A stretch of 64,000 nt of DNA from Tissierellales bacterium (GTDB lineage: Bacteria > Bacillota > Clostridia > Tissierellales > Sedimentibacteraceae). Shown here in pieces: positions 7,007 to 15,913 of this stretch. The stretch spans positions 124,001-188,000 of the forward strand of contig JAHDQO010000003.1 of the NCBI GenBank assembly GCA_018433765.1, written 5' to 3'. The notes under the pieces were generated by a model, which saw only the letters and a program-made list of their open reading frames with translations, ran no database searches and was not told where the DNA came from. Numbering within the stretch: position 1 is the stretch's first letter; each line of letters begins with the position of its first letter. Both the position numbers and the translations under genes were made by a program.

Positions 7007-8806
7007 ATGATTACTAAATCTAAAAAAACTAGTATATTGCCTAAATTAATGAAATATGCGGGAAAATACAAAATTACTATGGTATTATCATGGGTTTTTG
7101 CCGCTATTGCTGGTGTGATGAGCATAGCACCATATATCTGTATATATTTTGTAGCAAGAGAATTACTAAATACAGGAAAAGATATATCTTTATTAAATAG
7201 TGAAGCAATGACGAGTTATGGCTGGATGGCTGTAAAAGCTACCATGATGTCATTTATGTTTTATTGTTTTTCTTTAATGTTTTCTCATTTAACTGCATTT
7301 AATTTAATGGCAAATTTAAGAATTAGGCTGATAAGACACTTAGGAGAACTGCCACTTGGATTTCATATTGCAAATCCTAGCGGTAAACTTCGTAAAATTA
7401 TCGAGAAAAATGCTGAAAATACAGAAAACTTTGTAGCTCATCAGCTGCCGGATACAGTTCAGGCAATAATAACGCCCATAGCTTTCATAGCAAGTATGCT
7501 TTATTTTGACTGGCGGTTAGCTTTAATCTGTATGGTACCTATTGTTATTGGATTTGTAGTATTAAGTTTTATGCTCAAAGGAGAGAGTGAGGGATTTTTA
7601 AAACAGTATCAAAATTCTTTGGCTGATATGAGTAATGCAGCTGTAGAATATGTAAGAGGAATTTCTGTAGTAAAAGTTTTTGGTCAAACTGTCCATTCAT
7701 TTAAGAGATTTCATAATTCAATTATTACGTACAAGAAATTTGTTACAGAATATGCTTTATCTATGAAGAAACCAATGAGTCTGTATATAGCATCAGTCCA
7801 TGGAATCTTTTTTGTATTAATACCAGCTGGAATTGTATTATATCAGTTGTCGGTAAGCAAAGAAAGTTTTATACTCAGTTTTGTATTTTTTATTGTATTT
7901 ACACCGTTAGTAGCTGTTTTAATGGTTAGAATTATGTATAGTTCTTCCAAACAAATGATTACTTCACAGTCTTTAGATGTTATTGAAAGTCTTTTAAATG
8001 AAAAGCCTATGACTAATGCATCACATCCAAAAAAGCCAAAATCTTATAACATTAATTTTGATTCTGTGTCTTTTAAATACGAAAAAGATGGTGCAAAAGC
8101 TATTAATAATTTGTCTTTTACTGCTAAAGAAGGTACTGTAACGGCTCTAGTAGGTCCTTCGGGTGGAGGAAAAAGCACTGTTGCTAATTTAATTTCAAGA
8201 TTTTGGGATGTAGATAGCGGTAGTATCTGTGTTGGAGGGATAAATGTTAAAGATATGGATTATAAGGAATGGATGGAAGAGATTAGCTTTGTGTTTCAGG
8301 ATGTAAATTTGTTTAAAATGACCATTGCAGAAAATGTAGCTTTTAATAAGCCAGAAGCAAATGAAAATGAAATTTTAAGAGCGTTACATTTAGCACAATG
8401 TGACGATATTATTGCTAAGCTTCCTGAAGGTATTAATACAGTCATTGGTACAAAAGGTATATACATATCTGGTGGTGAAATGCAACGAATTGCACTTGCA
8501 AGAGCAATATTAAAAGATTCACCAGTTGTTCTTTTAGATGAAGCTACAGCTTTTGCTGACCCAGAAAATGAATATAAGATTCAACAGGCTTTAAATGTGT
8601 TGATGAAAGGAAAGACTGTTATAATGATTGCTCATAGATTATCTACTGTGATAGGAGCTGATCAAATTATAGTTTTAGATAACGGTAAAAAAGTTGAATC
8701 TGGAACTCATAATGCTTTGATAGAAAAGAACGGTATGTATGCTAAGATGTTCAGAGAATATCAAACAGGTACGACTTGGAAAATAGGAGGTGAAAAATAT
8801 GCTTAA
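7007..8806 (+). CDS. ABC transporter, fused permease/ATPase half-transporter 1 (YbtP/IrtA-like)
   Basis: 599 aa, preceded by AAGGAAGGG. Residues about 15-320 are a six-helix exporter-type membrane domain and 345-590 the nucleotide-binding domain. The NBD has Walker A GPSGGGKST, signature ISGGEMQR, Walker B VVLLDEA and an H-loop in IAHRLST. It overlaps the next half-transporter gene by 8 bp, and the two proteins should form a heterodimer. Exporter-fold pairs next to an AraC regulator and a Fur box resemble the YbtPQ and IrtAB siderophore importers, so inward transport of a ferric chelate is likely. Export of a metallophore remains possible. Confidence 0.85.
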   Translation: MITKSKKTSILPKLMKYAGKYKITMVLSWVFAAIAGVMSIAPYICIYFVARELLNTGKDISLLNSEAMTSYGWMAVKATMMSFMFYCFSLMFSHLTAFNLMANLRIRLIRHLGELPLGFHIANPSGKLRKIIEKNAENTENFVAHQLPDTVQAIITPIAFIASMLYFDWRLALICMVPIVIGFVVLSFMLKGESEGFLKQYQNSLADMSNAAVEYVRGISVVKVFGQTVHSFKRFHNSIITYKKFVTEYALSMKKPMSLYIASVHGIFFVLIPAGIVLYQLSVSKESFILSFVFFIVFTPLVAVLMVRIMYSSSKQMITSQSLDVIESLLNEKPMTNASHPKKPKSYNINFDSVSFKYEKDGAKAINNLSFTAKEGTVTALVGPSGGGKSTVANLISRFWDVDSGSICVGGINVKDMDYKEWMEEISFVFQDVNLFKMTIAENVAFNKPEANENEILRALHLAQCDDIIAKLPEGINTVIGTKGIYISGGEMQRIALARAILKDSPVVLLDEATAFADPENEYKIQQALNVLMKGKTVIMIAHRLSTVIGADQIIVLDNGKKVESGTHNALIEKNGMYAKMFREYQTGTTWKIGGEKYA

Positions 8807-10541
8807 GAAAATTTTCTCGTTAAGTAAAATGGGAATAAAAAATGTATATATGGGTATTATCCTAACTGCTTTGCATAATCTTAGTGTGATGCTTCCTACT
8901 ATATTACTTCTTTTTGTTGCATCAGATATGATAAGGAGTTATCTTGAAGGAAAGAACATGAGTCATTCATTATTTATTTATTGGGGTGCAGCTTTAATGC
9001 TGCTGATATTAATTTATTGGGTTTATAATTTTACTTATGAAAAAATTTATATTGGTGCTTATGAAGAAAGTGCTAATACTAGAATTAAACTTGCTGAGAA
9101 AATTAGGATGCTTCCTCTTTCTTATTTTGGAAATAAGGATTTAAGCGATTTAACAAGTACGCTTATGGACGATACTTCAACAGTAGAACACACACTTTCT
9201 ACCGATTTAACAGAAGTTTTTGGTGGTATTATTTCAAGTGCAGTAATCTTATTAACTTTGTTTTTCTTTGACTGGCGTATGAGTTTAAGTTTATTGATTT
9301 GTCTTCCTATATCAATATTTGTTATTGCTATAAGCCATCGTGCTAGTTCATCATCTAACTGGAAGAACCGAAATGCTAAATTGAATGTTAGCGAAGGTAT
9401 TCAAGAATATTTAGAAAATATTAAAATACTACATGCATCACCAAATAAACAAACTTATCGATTTGGGGTGGAGAAAAAAATAAAAAGAGTTGTTCGCACA
9501 TCTATCATTTATGAAGTAGTAATGGGAGTATTTATTAGTATTGCCTATAATATTTTAAGAATAGGTATAGGTCTTGTGGTAGTTACTGGTTCATATTTAA
9601 TAACTCATGGAGAACTTGATTTGATTACATATTTACTATTTCTCTTTGTTGCAGCACGAATTTATGATCCTTTAACCACTGTATTTTTCAAGATGGGTGA
9701 ATTTTTTTACTCTTTTGTAAGTGCATCTAGGATTCGAGAAATACAAGATTATCCCGCACAAGAAGGAAGTTCAGATGTTAAACTTAATTCTTATGACATT
9801 ACTTTTGAACACGTTTCTTTTGCTTATAATACTGATACTGTTATTAATGATGTTTCTTTTAAAGTAAAACAGGGAGAGATAACTGCATTAGTTGGTCCTT
9901 CAGGATGTGGAAAAAGCACTTTAAGTAAGCTTGCGTCAAGATTTTGGGATGTAAGTAAAGGTCAAATTCTTATTGATGGAAAGAATATTAATGATATTGA
10001 TCCTGAAACATTATTAGGATATTATTCAATTGTTTTTCAAGACGTTGTTTTATTTAACGATACTATATATAACAATATCAAAATAGGAAAAAAGGATGCC
10101 TCAAAAGAGGAAATTATTGCTGCTGCTAAAATGGCAAGGTGTGAAGAGTTTATTAGTAAACTTCCAGAAGGTTTTGATACAGTTATAGGAGAAAACGGTA
10201 AAACTCTTTCTGGTGGAGAAAGGCAGCGTATTTCTATTGCAAGAGCTTTTCTCAAAGATGCTCCAATTGTTTTATTGGATGAAGCAACAGCTTCTCTTGA
10301 TCCAGAGAATGAAACGTTAATTCAAGAAGCAATAGGAAAACTAATTAAAAATAAAACTGTTTTAATAATTGCTCATCGTCTGCGTTCTGTAGAGGACTGC
10401 GATAAAATTATTGTTTTAAAAGAAGGAAAAATCATGGAAATGGGAAGACACAAAGAGCTAATGTCTTTAAATGGTTTATATCATCACCTATTTGAACTGC
10501 AAAGAGAAAGTTCAAAGTGGGGAATTTGCACTGTAGATTAA
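8799..10541 (+). CDS. ABC transporter, fused permease/ATPase half-transporter 2 (YbtQ/IrtB-like)
   Basis: 580 aa from the ATG at 8799, which lies 8 bp after AGGAGG; a GTG at 8790 is inside that ribosome site. It has an N-terminal six-helix membrane domain (to about residue 310) and a C-terminal ATPase domain with Walker A GPSGCGKST, signature LSGGERQR, Walker B VLLDEATASLDPE and H-loop IAHRL. It is the second subunit of the heterodimer and is translationally coupled to the first. The following lipoprotein gene begins 38 bp later, so both may share a transcript. Confidence 0.87.
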   Translation: MLKKIFSLSKMGIKNVYMGIILTALHNLSVMLPTILLLFVASDMIRSYLEGKNMSHSLFIYWGAALMLLILIYWVYNFTYEKIYIGAYEESANTRIKLAEKIRMLPLSYFGNKDLSDLTSTLMDDTSTVEHTLSTDLTEVFGGIISSAVILLTLFFFDWRMSLSLLICLPISIFVIAISHRASSSSNWKNRNAKLNVSEGIQEYLENIKILHASPNKQTYRFGVEKKIKRVVRTSIIYEVVMGVFISIAYNILRIGIGLVVVTGSYLITHGELDLITYLLFLFVAARIYDPLTTVFFKMGEFFYSFVSASRIREIQDYPAQEGSSDVKLNSYDITFEHVSFAYNTDTVINDVSFKVKQGEITALVGPSGCGKSTLSKLASRFWDVSKGQILIDGKNINDIDPETLLGYYSIVFQDVVLFNDTIYNNIKIGKKDASKEEIIAAAKMARCEEFISKLPEGFDTVIGENGKTLSGGERQRISIARAFLKDAPIVLLDEATASLDPENETLIQEAIGKLIKNKTVLIIAHRLRSVEDCDKIIVLKEGKIMEMGRHKELMSLNGLYHHLFELQRESSKWGICTVD

Positions 10542-10579
10542 GCTTAAAAATATTTGTTTGTTAATTTGAGGAGGTTAAA

Positions 10580-12229
10580 ATGAAAAAAATATTTTCTATG
10601 TTATTATTAGTGTCAATAATACTATCATTAACAGTAGGATGTGCAAATGAAGTTGTACAAGATTCACAAAAACAAGACGAAGAACAACCAGTAAAAGAGA
10701 TAACAATATGCAATTCGTGGAGCTTTGAGGAAGGATTTCCGACTATAGCTACACCAGAAACAAATTCAAACTATGGTATTAGATTTTTAGCTAATAACTT
10801 TTATGAAACATTAGTTAATTATGAAAATGGTGAAATTGTACCTGGTCTTGCTGAAAGATGGAACATATCAGATGATGGTACAATATACACTTTTTATTTA
10901 AAAAAAGGCATTAAGTTTTCTGATGGCGAAGATTTTAATGCTAACGCGGTAAAAACTAATTTAGATAATATACCTATTATTCTTGGCAGTTATAATGGTT
11001 CATATGGTATGACAACATTGTTAATAAAGGAAGTTGTTATAGTAGATGAATATACAGTAGAAGTAAAACTTTCAGATCCATATTATGGAGCTTTGCAAGA
11101 TTTTACAATTCCATTTCCAATGAGTATGGTATCACCTAAAGCATATAATAAAGATGGTACTTACAATGATGTGATTATGACATCAACACCTGGAACAGGA
11201 CCGTATATGTATGACGGAAAATCAGATGGTACTGTATATACCTTTATTAAAAATCCTTATTATAATAGAAAAGATTCACAAGTTGATGTATTTCATGTAA
11301 AAATTATACCAAACAATGAATCAAAATTATTAGCATTGAGAAACAAAGAAGTTGATATGATATTTGGCATTGATAAATTATCTTATGACACATACATGGA
11401 TTTTATAAATAATCCACAATTTAAAACAATGGTGTCTAAAGATGTTATAAGAACTAGATTTATTACATTTAATAGTAATGCAGTACCTTTTGATGATGTA
11501 AATGTGCGATTAGCACTTAATTTTGCAATAGATAGAGAAGTAATATGCAAGCAACTTTTTTATGGATTGGAGTCGCCAGCAAATACTACTTTACATAGTT
11601 CATTACCTTATTGTGATGTCGATATAGAACCATTTAATTATGATGTAGAAAAAGCAAAAAGTTTATTAAATGATTCTGGGTGGATAGATTTAAATGGAGA
11701 TGGTATTCGTGAAAAAGAAGGAGTAAAGCTTGAAGGCGAAATACTATTCATTAATACTAAAGCAGAAGCTGAAGATTTGTTAATGTACATCTCATCAGCA
11801 GCAAAGGAAATAGGCATGGATATAAACATTACAGAACTTGATTTTATGGCATTAATAGATAAAACCATGAAGCAGGATTACACAATGGCATATAATGATT
11901 CGTATGGAGCACCGTATGATCCATATTTGCAAATAAATAATTTTAGAACAGAGCCAATGGTTGATGCATTAGGTATGCAAGCTCTTATACATTTAGAAAA
12001 TGGTAATGACATTATAAATTCATTAATAACAATGACTGATGTTAACAAAATTCAAAATCAATTTGATTTTATAATTAAAGAGATTAGAAATAATGCATCA
12101 TTCTTACCTATATCAAACATGAAGGAACTGGTAGTATATAATAAAGATATAATTTCTGGATATAAATTCTTTGGGCAACCATCAAATTTTGATGCATCGT
12201 CAGTAACTATAGAAAATAATCTTAATTGA
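10580..12229 (+). CDS. Nik/Opp-type ABC transporter solute-binding lipoprotein
   Basis: 549 aa, preceded by GAGGAGGT. The signal peptide ends at the lipobox LTVGC (Cys21), so it is membrane-anchored. The mature part belongs to solute-binding family 5 (NikA/OppA/CntA): PGLAERWNISDDG near the start, then TPGTGPYMYDGK and FAIDREVICKQLFYGLESPA further on. In this context, with Fur-like sites before the operon and metal importers around it, a metallophore- or nickel-binding role is more likely than peptide uptake. The stop codon TGA overlaps the Fur-like box that precedes the matching permease genes. Confidence 0.85.
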   Translation: MKKIFSMLLLVSIILSLTVGCANEVVQDSQKQDEEQPVKEITICNSWSFEEGFPTIATPETNSNYGIRFLANNFYETLVNYENGEIVPGLAERWNISDDGTIYTFYLKKGIKFSDGEDFNANAVKTNLDNIPIILGSYNGSYGMTTLLIKEVVIVDEYTVEVKLSDPYYGALQDFTIPFPMSMVSPKAYNKDGTYNDVIMTSTPGTGPYMYDGKSDGTVYTFIKNPYYNRKDSQVDVFHVKIIPNNESKLLALRNKEVDMIFGIDKLSYDTYMDFINNPQFKTMVSKDVIRTRFITFNSNAVPFDDVNVRLALNFAIDREVICKQLFYGLESPANTTLHSSLPYCDVDIEPFNYDVEKAKSLLNDSGWIDLNGDGIREKEGVKLEGEILFINTKAEAEDLLMYISSAAKEIGMDINITELDFMALIDKTMKQDYTMAYNDSYGAPYDPYLQINNFRTEPMVDALGMQALIHLENGNDIINSLITMTDVNKIQNQFDFIIKEIRNNASFLPISNMKELVVYNKDIISGYKFFGQPSNFDASSVTIENNLN

Positions 12230-12246
12230 TAATGATTATTATTCTT
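12228..12246 (+). promoter_or_regulatory. Fur-like box upstream of the Nik-type permease operon
   Basis: GATAATGATTATTATTCTT matches the Fur consensus at 15 of 19 positions. Its 7-1-7 core TGATAATGATTATTA starts in the stop codon of the preceding gene and abuts the -35 element at 12245. Confidence 0.55.
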
Positions 12247-12273
12247 GAAAAAGTAATTAAACGATGGTATACT
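12245..12273 (+). promoter_or_regulatory. promoter of the Nik-type permease/ATPase operon
   Basis: TTGAAA (12245-12250) and TATACT (12268-12273) are 17 bp apart. Predicted start near 12280 gives a leader of about 80 nt. The four transport genes can therefore be expressed separately from the binding protein. Confidence 0.6.
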
Positions 12274-12299
12274 TTCAATAAGGGTATAGGGATTAATTA

Positions 12300-12333
12300 G
12301 TTACTAAGGTTAGGTAGACCTAACTTTAGTAAC
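12300..12333. promoter_or_regulatory. 34-bp palindrome in the leader, DtxR/IdeR-like operator or RNA hairpin
   Basis: Two 16-bp arms around the dinucleotide AG match at 15 of 16 positions, and the single mismatch would be a G-U pair in RNA. The arm contains TAAGGTTAGG, which resembles half of the DtxR/IdeR operator (TTAGGTTAGCCTAACCTAA). There is no T-run after it, so it is not a standard terminator. It starts about 20 bp after the predicted transcription start and 28 bp before the TTG start of the permease. Confidence 0.5.
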
Positions 12334-12360
12334 TTAACTATCAGAAAGGATGCAGGTGCA

Positions 12361-13302
12361 TTGACAAAATATATTAAGAAAAGGTTAATAGGACTTATTG
12401 TAGTATTGATAGGAATTACATTTTTATCATTTATTATGTCAAATATTTCTCCAGTTGATCCAGCTGAAGCATTTATGAGGAGAAATGCACAAACAGCAAC
12501 CGAGGAACAGATAGAAAATTTAAGGGAAGAAATGGGGCTTAATTTACCCATTCATACTCAATACCTAAGATGGTTAACAAATGCCATGCAAGGTGACTTT
12601 GGTAAATCTTTGGTTAGTAATAAACCTGTAATGGAAGAAATATTAAGTAAGTTTCCTGCTACATTGACAATTGTAGGTATGGCATTAATAATAATTGTAG
12701 TTCTAACAATAATCATTGGAGTTTTATGTGCTAGCCATAAAGATAGTTTATTTGACAATTTGACTAAAGTGGTTACTATTTTAGGAGTTTCTATTCCAAA
12801 TTTTTGGCTCGGATTTATGCTGCTTTTTTTATTTGCAGTAAGTTTTAAGCTTGTTCCAGTTGTAGGATATGGAAGTATAAAAAATGCAATATTACCATCA
12901 ATTACATTAGCTATAGCTACATCATCTTCAAGCATAAGACTTTTACGTTCTAACATGCTAGAAAACCAAAATAAAGATTTTGTAACATATGCGAAAGCTA
13001 GAGGAATTCCAAAAAAGAAAATTATTTGGAAACATATTTTCAAAAACGCAGTGCCTCCTATGATTACTCTTTTTGGGCAGACAATTGGATATATGATAGC
13101 TGGTACAGCCATAGTAGAAAGTGTGTTCTCGTGGCCTGGCATAGGAAGTTATGCAGTAAATGCAATTTTTGCAAGGGATTTGCCTGTAATAAATGCTTAT
13201 GTATTGATTATGGCGTTTATATTTGTTATATGTAATTTATTGGCAGATATATTAAATGCTGCTTTAAATCCTCAGATGCTAAGAGAAAGTGGGGATTTGT
13301 AA
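12361..13302 (+). CDS. Nik/Opp-type ABC transporter permease 1 (NikB/DppB-like)
   Basis: 313 aa with a TTG start at 12361; the ATG at 12350 and GTG at 12356 are out of frame. Six helices are expected. The N-terminus MTKYIKKRLIGLIVVLIGIT and the conserved EAA-type loop (KARGIPKKKIIWKHIFKNA) are typical of the DppB/NikB class. The stop codon overlaps the start of the second permease (TAATG), so the two are coupled and form the membrane channel. Confidence 0.9.
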   Translation: MTKYIKKRLIGLIVVLIGITFLSFIMSNISPVDPAEAFMRRNAQTATEEQIENLREEMGLNLPIHTQYLRWLTNAMQGDFGKSLVSNKPVMEEILSKFPATLTIVGMALIIIVVLTIIIGVLCASHKDSLFDNLTKVVTILGVSIPNFWLGFMLLFLFAVSFKLVPVVGYGSIKNAILPSITLAIATSSSSIRLLRSNMLENQNKDFVTYAKARGIPKKKIIWKHIFKNAVPPMITLFGQTIGYMIAGTAIVESVFSWPGIGSYAVNAIFARDLPVINAYVLIMAFIFVICNLLADILNAALNPQMLRESGDL

Positions 13303-14111
13303 TGCTAGGTAAAATAATAAAAAACAAACAAGCGGTTATAGGACTTATAATGATAATAATTGTATTAATAGCAGCTGTATTAGCACCTGTTATAGCACCA
13401 AATGATCCTATGAAAGTTAATATAACTAAAAAGTTTCAAAATAATTCTAGTGAGTATCCTTTAGGTACTGACCAATTGGGCAGATGCGTATTTTCTAGAT
13501 TGGTATATGGAGCTAGATATTCTTTAGGAATAGTAATTCCTATTTTATTAGTTGTAGCCTTGTTAAGTATTATACTTGGAACTAGTGCTGCTTATGTAGG
13601 AGGAAAATTTGATAGGATTTTTATTTTAATAAGTGATATGGTTATGGCTTTTCCACCCTTAGTTATAGTTTTAGCGTTGGTAGGTTCATTAGGTCAAGGA
13701 ATTTTAAACCTTGCTTTTGCTATGATTTTTTCTGTTTGGGTATGGTATGCGAAAGTAGTTCGTAGTTACGTTTTAATTGAAAAAAATAAAGATTATGTAA
13801 CAGCAGCAATAATTGCTGGGAGTACAGATAAAGATATTATTATAAAACATATTGTTCCTAATATATTACCATCACTTATAGTGTTTTTTAGTACTGGGGT
13901 AGCAGGAATGATACTAATGATTTCTGGTTTTTCATTTTTAGGACTTGGGATTGAAGCAGGAACACCAGAATGGGGTGCAATGTTAAGCGGTGCAAAACAG
14001 TACATATATTCAAGGCCCTACATGATAGCTTATCCTGGTATATGCATACTCTTTACAGCTGCTGGATTCAATTTGTTTGGAGAAGCATTACGAGACATAA
14101 TCTCACCTTAA
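13302..14111 (+). CDS. Nik/Opp-type ABC transporter permease 2 (NikC/DppC-like)
   Basis: 269 aa, starting inside the stop of permease 1. It has the DppC/NikC N-terminus with one helix followed by HPLGTD-like YPLGTDQLGR, then the coupling loop AAIIAGSTDKDIIIKHIVPN and the end segment SGFSFLGLGIEAGTPEWGAM. Length is normal for the family. It pairs with the preceding permease. Confidence 0.92.
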   Translation: MLGKIIKNKQAVIGLIMIIIVLIAAVLAPVIAPNDPMKVNITKKFQNNSSEYPLGTDQLGRCVFSRLVYGARYSLGIVIPILLVVALLSIILGTSAAYVGGKFDRIFILISDMVMAFPPLVIVLALVGSLGQGILNLAFAMIFSVWVWYAKVVRSYVLIEKNKDYVTAAIIAGSTDKDIIIKHIVPNILPSLIVFFSTGVAGMILMISGFSFLGLGIEAGTPEWGAMLSGAKQYIYSRPYMIAYPGICILFTAAGFNLFGEALRDIISP

Positions 14112-14125
14112 TAGGAGGTATACAT

Positions 14126-14914
14126 GTGAGTAAAAAAATATTAGAAGTAGAAAATTTAAGAATAAATGTATTAGATGGAACTCCTTTAGTTAAAGGTGTA
14201 TCATTTAGAGTTTGTAAAGGTAGAGTACTTGGTATCATAGGTGAAAGCGGTAGTGGAAAAACTATGACATGTAAAGCTATAATGCAGTTATTATCAAAAA
14301 AAAATTTTGACATATCAGGAAAAATAGAGTTTAAGAATAGAAATATGCTTGATATGAAAGAAAAAGAAATCAACAAAATAATTGGCAAGGATATTTCAAT
14401 GATTATGCAAAACCCAATGACTGCTTTTAATCCGATGTTTAAAATTGGCAACCAGATCATTGAAACATTAATGACTCATTCTAATATTACAAAAAAAGAT
14501 GCATATGATATTGGTGTTAAGGAGCTTGAAAAGATGAATTTGGATAGAGCTCATGAAATAATGAATAGTTATCCATATTCTTTAAGTGGGGGTATGCTCC
14601 AAAGAATTATGATAGCAATATCATTGATGCTTACACCATCAGTAATTATTGCAGATGAAGCAACTACTGCCTTAGATGTTAAAACTCAATCTCTTATATT
14701 ATCAGAATTTGAAAGAATAAGAGATAATGATATTGGATTAATAGTTGTATCACATGATTTTGGTGTTATTGCAAGGATTGCAGATGATGTTATAGTTATG
14801 AAAGATGGAGAAATCATTGAAAATGGTACAGTATACGATATATTTGACAATACAAAAGATGATTATACAAAAGAGTTATTGTCTGCAAGATTATTAAGAA
14901 AAGAGGTGTCATAA
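14126..14914 (+). CDS. Nik/Opp-type ABC transporter ATP-binding protein (NikD/DppD-like)
   Basis: 262 aa from the GTG at 14126, 7 bp after AGGAGG; the frame is open further upstream but only over the previous gene. Walker A is GESGSGKTM, with signature SLSGGMLQR and Walker B VIIADEATTALD. The QNPMTAFNPMF loop is characteristic of the oligopeptide/nickel ATPase pair. It partners with the next gene. Confidence 0.9.
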   Translation: MSKKILEVENLRINVLDGTPLVKGVSFRVCKGRVLGIIGESGSGKTMTCKAIMQLLSKKNFDISGKIEFKNRNMLDMKEKEINKIIGKDISMIMQNPMTAFNPMFKIGNQIIETLMTHSNITKKDAYDIGVKELEKMNLDRAHEIMNSYPYSLSGGMLQRIMIAISLMLTPSVIIADEATTALDVKTQSLILSEFERIRDNDIGLIVVSHDFGVIARIADDVIVMKDGEIIENGTVYDIFDNTKDDYTKELLSARLLRKEVS

Positions 14915-14916
14915 TA

Positions 14917-15720
14917 ATGCTTAGGACTATAAATTTAGGCAGAGATTATTATGTTAAAGATAAAAATGGAAGTAAAACAAAAGTTGAAGCTGTTAAAAAT
15001 GTTTGTTTAACATTGAATGAAAACAATAGTTATAGTTTAGTTGGAGAGAGTGGTTCAGGTAAGAGTACCTTAGCAAAACTTATTATGAGTTTGGAAAAAC
15101 CAACAACTGGTGAAATATATTTAGATAATAAAAACATAGCTTTGATGAGAAAGAAACAGCTAAGAATATTACGAAGTGATTTTCAGATGGTTCTTCAAGA
15201 CAGTTACAGTGCACTTAACCCAAAGATGAAAATTTATGATAGTATAGCAGAACCTATTAGAAATTTTGAAAAGTTAACTTTAATACAAGAGAAAGAAACA
15301 ATTGAGAGTCTCATAACTAAGGTCGAACTTCCCGTTAGCTCATTAAAAAAATACCCATATCAATTGAGTGGAGGACAGCAAAAAAGAGTATGTATAGCAA
15401 GAGCAATTGCTACTAATCCTAAATTTATAGTTTTTGATGAAGCTGTCAGTGGGTTAGATGTTACTGTCAGAAAAAAAATACTTGATTTACTTTTAAAGTT
15501 GAGAAGTGATATTAAAAGTACATATCTTTTCATAACACATGATATAGATGTTGCGTTTTATATGGCTGATAATATTGCTGTAATGAAAGATGGAGAAATT
15601 GTTGAATATATTAAGAATATAAAATCACTTAATGGTTTTAAACATGAGTATTCTAGAATGTTAATTGATTCTTTACCTCCTCTTTATCCAAAACAACGAG
15701 ATTACCAAGAAGCTATATAG
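14917..15720 (+). CDS. Nik/Opp-type ABC transporter ATP-binding protein (NikE/DppF-like)
   Basis: 267 aa, beginning 2 bp after the partner ATPase stops. Walker A is GESGSGKST, Q-loop region VLQDSYSALNPKM, signature LSGGQQKR and Walker B FIVFDEAVSGLD. It completes the five-component importer (binding protein, two permeases, two ATPases). No terminator follows before the next Fur box. Confidence 0.9.
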   Translation: MLRTINLGRDYYVKDKNGSKTKVEAVKNVCLTLNENNSYSLVGESGSGKSTLAKLIMSLEKPTTGEIYLDNKNIALMRKKQLRILRSDFQMVLQDSYSALNPKMKIYDSIAEPIRNFEKLTLIQEKETIESLITKVELPVSSLKKYPYQLSGGQQKRVCIARAIATNPKFIVFDEAVSGLDVTVRKKILDLLLKLRSDIKSTYLFITHDIDVAFYMADNIAVMKDGEIVEYIKNIKSLNGFKHEYSRMLIDSLPPLYPKQRDYQEAI

Positions 15721-15776
15721 ATTATTGTTTAATTAAAATCAAAAGATTAAATTGGAAGATTTTTTGTCATATAAAT

Positions 15777-15795
15777 AATAATGATAATCATTATT
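15777..15795 (+). promoter_or_regulatory. Fur box
   Basis: AATAATGATAATCATTATT is a perfect palindrome and matches the Fur consensus at 17 of 19 positions, differing only at the two ends. It is the control site of the alpha/beta hydrolase gene, about 120 bp downstream. Confidence 0.75.
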
Positions 15796-15913
15796 TATAT
15801 GATTTTATAAAAAAGAAAGACAGTTTAATAACTTTTGGCACAGACGAATGGAAGCATGAGGATTGAAAATTAATACTGCTGTAGATTAGCAGGGAAAAAT
15901 TGTAGGTGATAGA

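Noticed and set aside
12558-13142. A 194-codon minus-strand frame opposite the NikB-like permease
   Set aside because: It lies wholly within a clear permease gene, matches no family and has no ribosome site; it is an antisense shadow.
13970-14125. N-terminal extension of the NikD-like ATPase over the preceding permease
   Set aside because: The extension reads the NikC-like gene in another frame; a GTG with AGGAGG at the right distance gives the normal family start.
15796-15913. Cobalamin-type riboswitch before the alpha/beta hydrolase
   Set aside because: The leader contains a GGCACAG stretch and a small stem, but none of the conserved B12-box elements in order.
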